Source of the DNA: an uncultured Sphingobacteriaceae bacterium
Lineage (GTDB): Bacteria > Bacteroidota > Bacteroidia > Sphingobacteriales > Sphingobacteriaceae
Length of the DNA: 6,208 nucleotides
NCBI GenBank assembly: GCA_937875035.1
Contig: CALNCF010000283.1
Coordinates: 1-6,208 of the forward strand
Direction: 5' to 3'
Shown: one piece after another, positions 5,701 to 6,208 of the stretch
Layout: each line of letters begins with the position of its first letter
Position numbering within the stretch: the stretch's first letter is position 1
Notes under the pieces: generated by a model
Database searches by the model: none
What the model was told of the DNA's origin: nothing
What the model saw: the letters and a program-made list of their open reading frames with translations, nothing else
Translations under genes and position numbers: made by a program

Positions 5701-6208
5701 ATTAAAATAGTTACGTAATACCATGATCGCTGTTCTCAGCCGCGTTTTAACAGTTCCCAAAGGGATGTCCAGCCGTTCGGAAACTTCCGCATGAGTGAAT
5801 CCCTGGAAATATACTAACTCCACGATCTCCTGCTGCTCGGGTTTCAGGTTGTTTACGAGCTCCTTCAGGCCCAGCAGGTCCGGGTTATAAGCTGTATTTC
5901 TGAAGCCGTCTATCGCAGGTACGTGGTTTTCGAGTTCCTGGTTTTTGCTGCTGTTCTTAAAATCTTTGGAGCGGAGCTTGTCGATGGAAAGGTTCCGGGC
6001 GATGTTGCTGAACCAGGTAAAGAGGCGCCCTTTGGAATCGTCGTACTGCGCAAAATGGTTCCAGATCCTGAGGAAGGTTTCCTGTAATATCTCCTCTGCC
6101 AGCTCCTCCGACTGTACGATCTGTATGATCACATTGTACAGCGCTTTGGAGTAATGATCGTAAATGTATTCCAACCCGGACGTATCCCTGATCTTCAACA
6201 GGTATCCC
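5698..6208 (-). CDS. ECF-type RNA polymerase sigma factor, sigma-70 family (start beyond right edge)
   Basis: The product is an alternative sigma factor that directs RNA polymerase to a stress or envelope regulon. The frame is open to the window edge, so the N-terminus is missing. A TTG at 6198-6196 could be called as a start giving 166 residues, but the frame continues upstream as G-Y-L, matching the usual first helix before LEYIYDHYSKALYNVI. I therefore call it partial, with perhaps 15-20 residues absent. Counting from that TTG, region 2 spans about 8-77 (YDHYSKALYNVI, EEILQETFLRIW, GRLFTWFSNIARNLSIDKLRS). A linker of about 35 residues follows, and region 4 spans about 113-162 with the helix-turn-helix HAEVSERLDIPLGTVKTRL. 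It ends in TAA at 5700-5698, which touches the anti-sigma TTG. Class assignment is confident; its target promoters cannot be read here. Confidence 0.92.
   Translation of the reverse strand, partial: GYLLKIRDTSGLEYIYDHYSKALYNVIIQIVQSEELAEEILQETFLRIWNHFAQYDDSKGRLFTWFSNIARNLSIDKLRSKDFKNSSKNQELENHVPAIDGFRNTAYNPDLLGLKELVNNLKPEQQEIVELVYFQGFTHAEVSERLDIPLGTVKTRLRTAIMVLRNYFN

Noticed and set aside
6196..6198. TTG as the start codon of the sigma factor
   Set aside because: The reading frame continues to the window edge with sigma-like residues, and the usual N-terminal helix would be cut short. The true start is probably outside the window.

Overview
The window looks like chromosomal DNA of a Bacteroidota bacterium, most likely in or near Chitinophagaceae. 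The grounds are moderate GC content, absence of Shine-Dalgarno sequences before most starts, -7 elements resembling the Bacteroidota TAnnTTTG box, and protein styles typical of that group: an ECF sigma factor with an RskA-type anti-sigma factor, a small cytochrome-c-like lipoprotein, and an MltD-like transglycosylase. The taxonomic call rests on recognition, not on a database search.

Layout from left to right. Positions 1-192 (minus) hold the lysine/arginine-rich N-terminus of a gene that runs off the left edge. A divergent promoter region of about 240 bp separates it from a membrane-targeted lytic transglycosylase (435-1391, plus), which ends in a strong intrinsic terminator. Next is uvrA (plus), the damage-sensing ATPase of nucleotide excision repair. 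It is read here as two open frames (1527-3386 and 3416-4384) because of a frameshift at about 3368-3383, exactly between the two ABC ATPase modules. One extra A in the AAAA run at 3372-3375 would restore a 952-residue protein, so an assembly error or a recent mutation is the simplest explanation.

Converging on uvrA with only 29 bp between is a minus-strand cluster: an ECF sigma factor (5698 to beyond 6208, start outside the window), an RskA-type membrane anti-sigma factor (4858-5697), and a small lipoprotein with a cytochrome-c-like domain and an unusual CX9CH motif (4414-4803). The sigma stop codon TAA directly abuts the anti-sigma TTG start in the same reading frame. The two are therefore probably translationally coupled, and stop-codon readthrough would give a fusion. 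The lipoprotein is probably co-transcribed and may be a target of the sigma factor or a partner in the response.

I see no mobile element, CRISPR array, tRNA, rRNA or clearly new system. The items most worth a second look are the uvrA frameshift, the stop/start junction of the sigma/anti-sigma pair, and the expanded heme-like motif.
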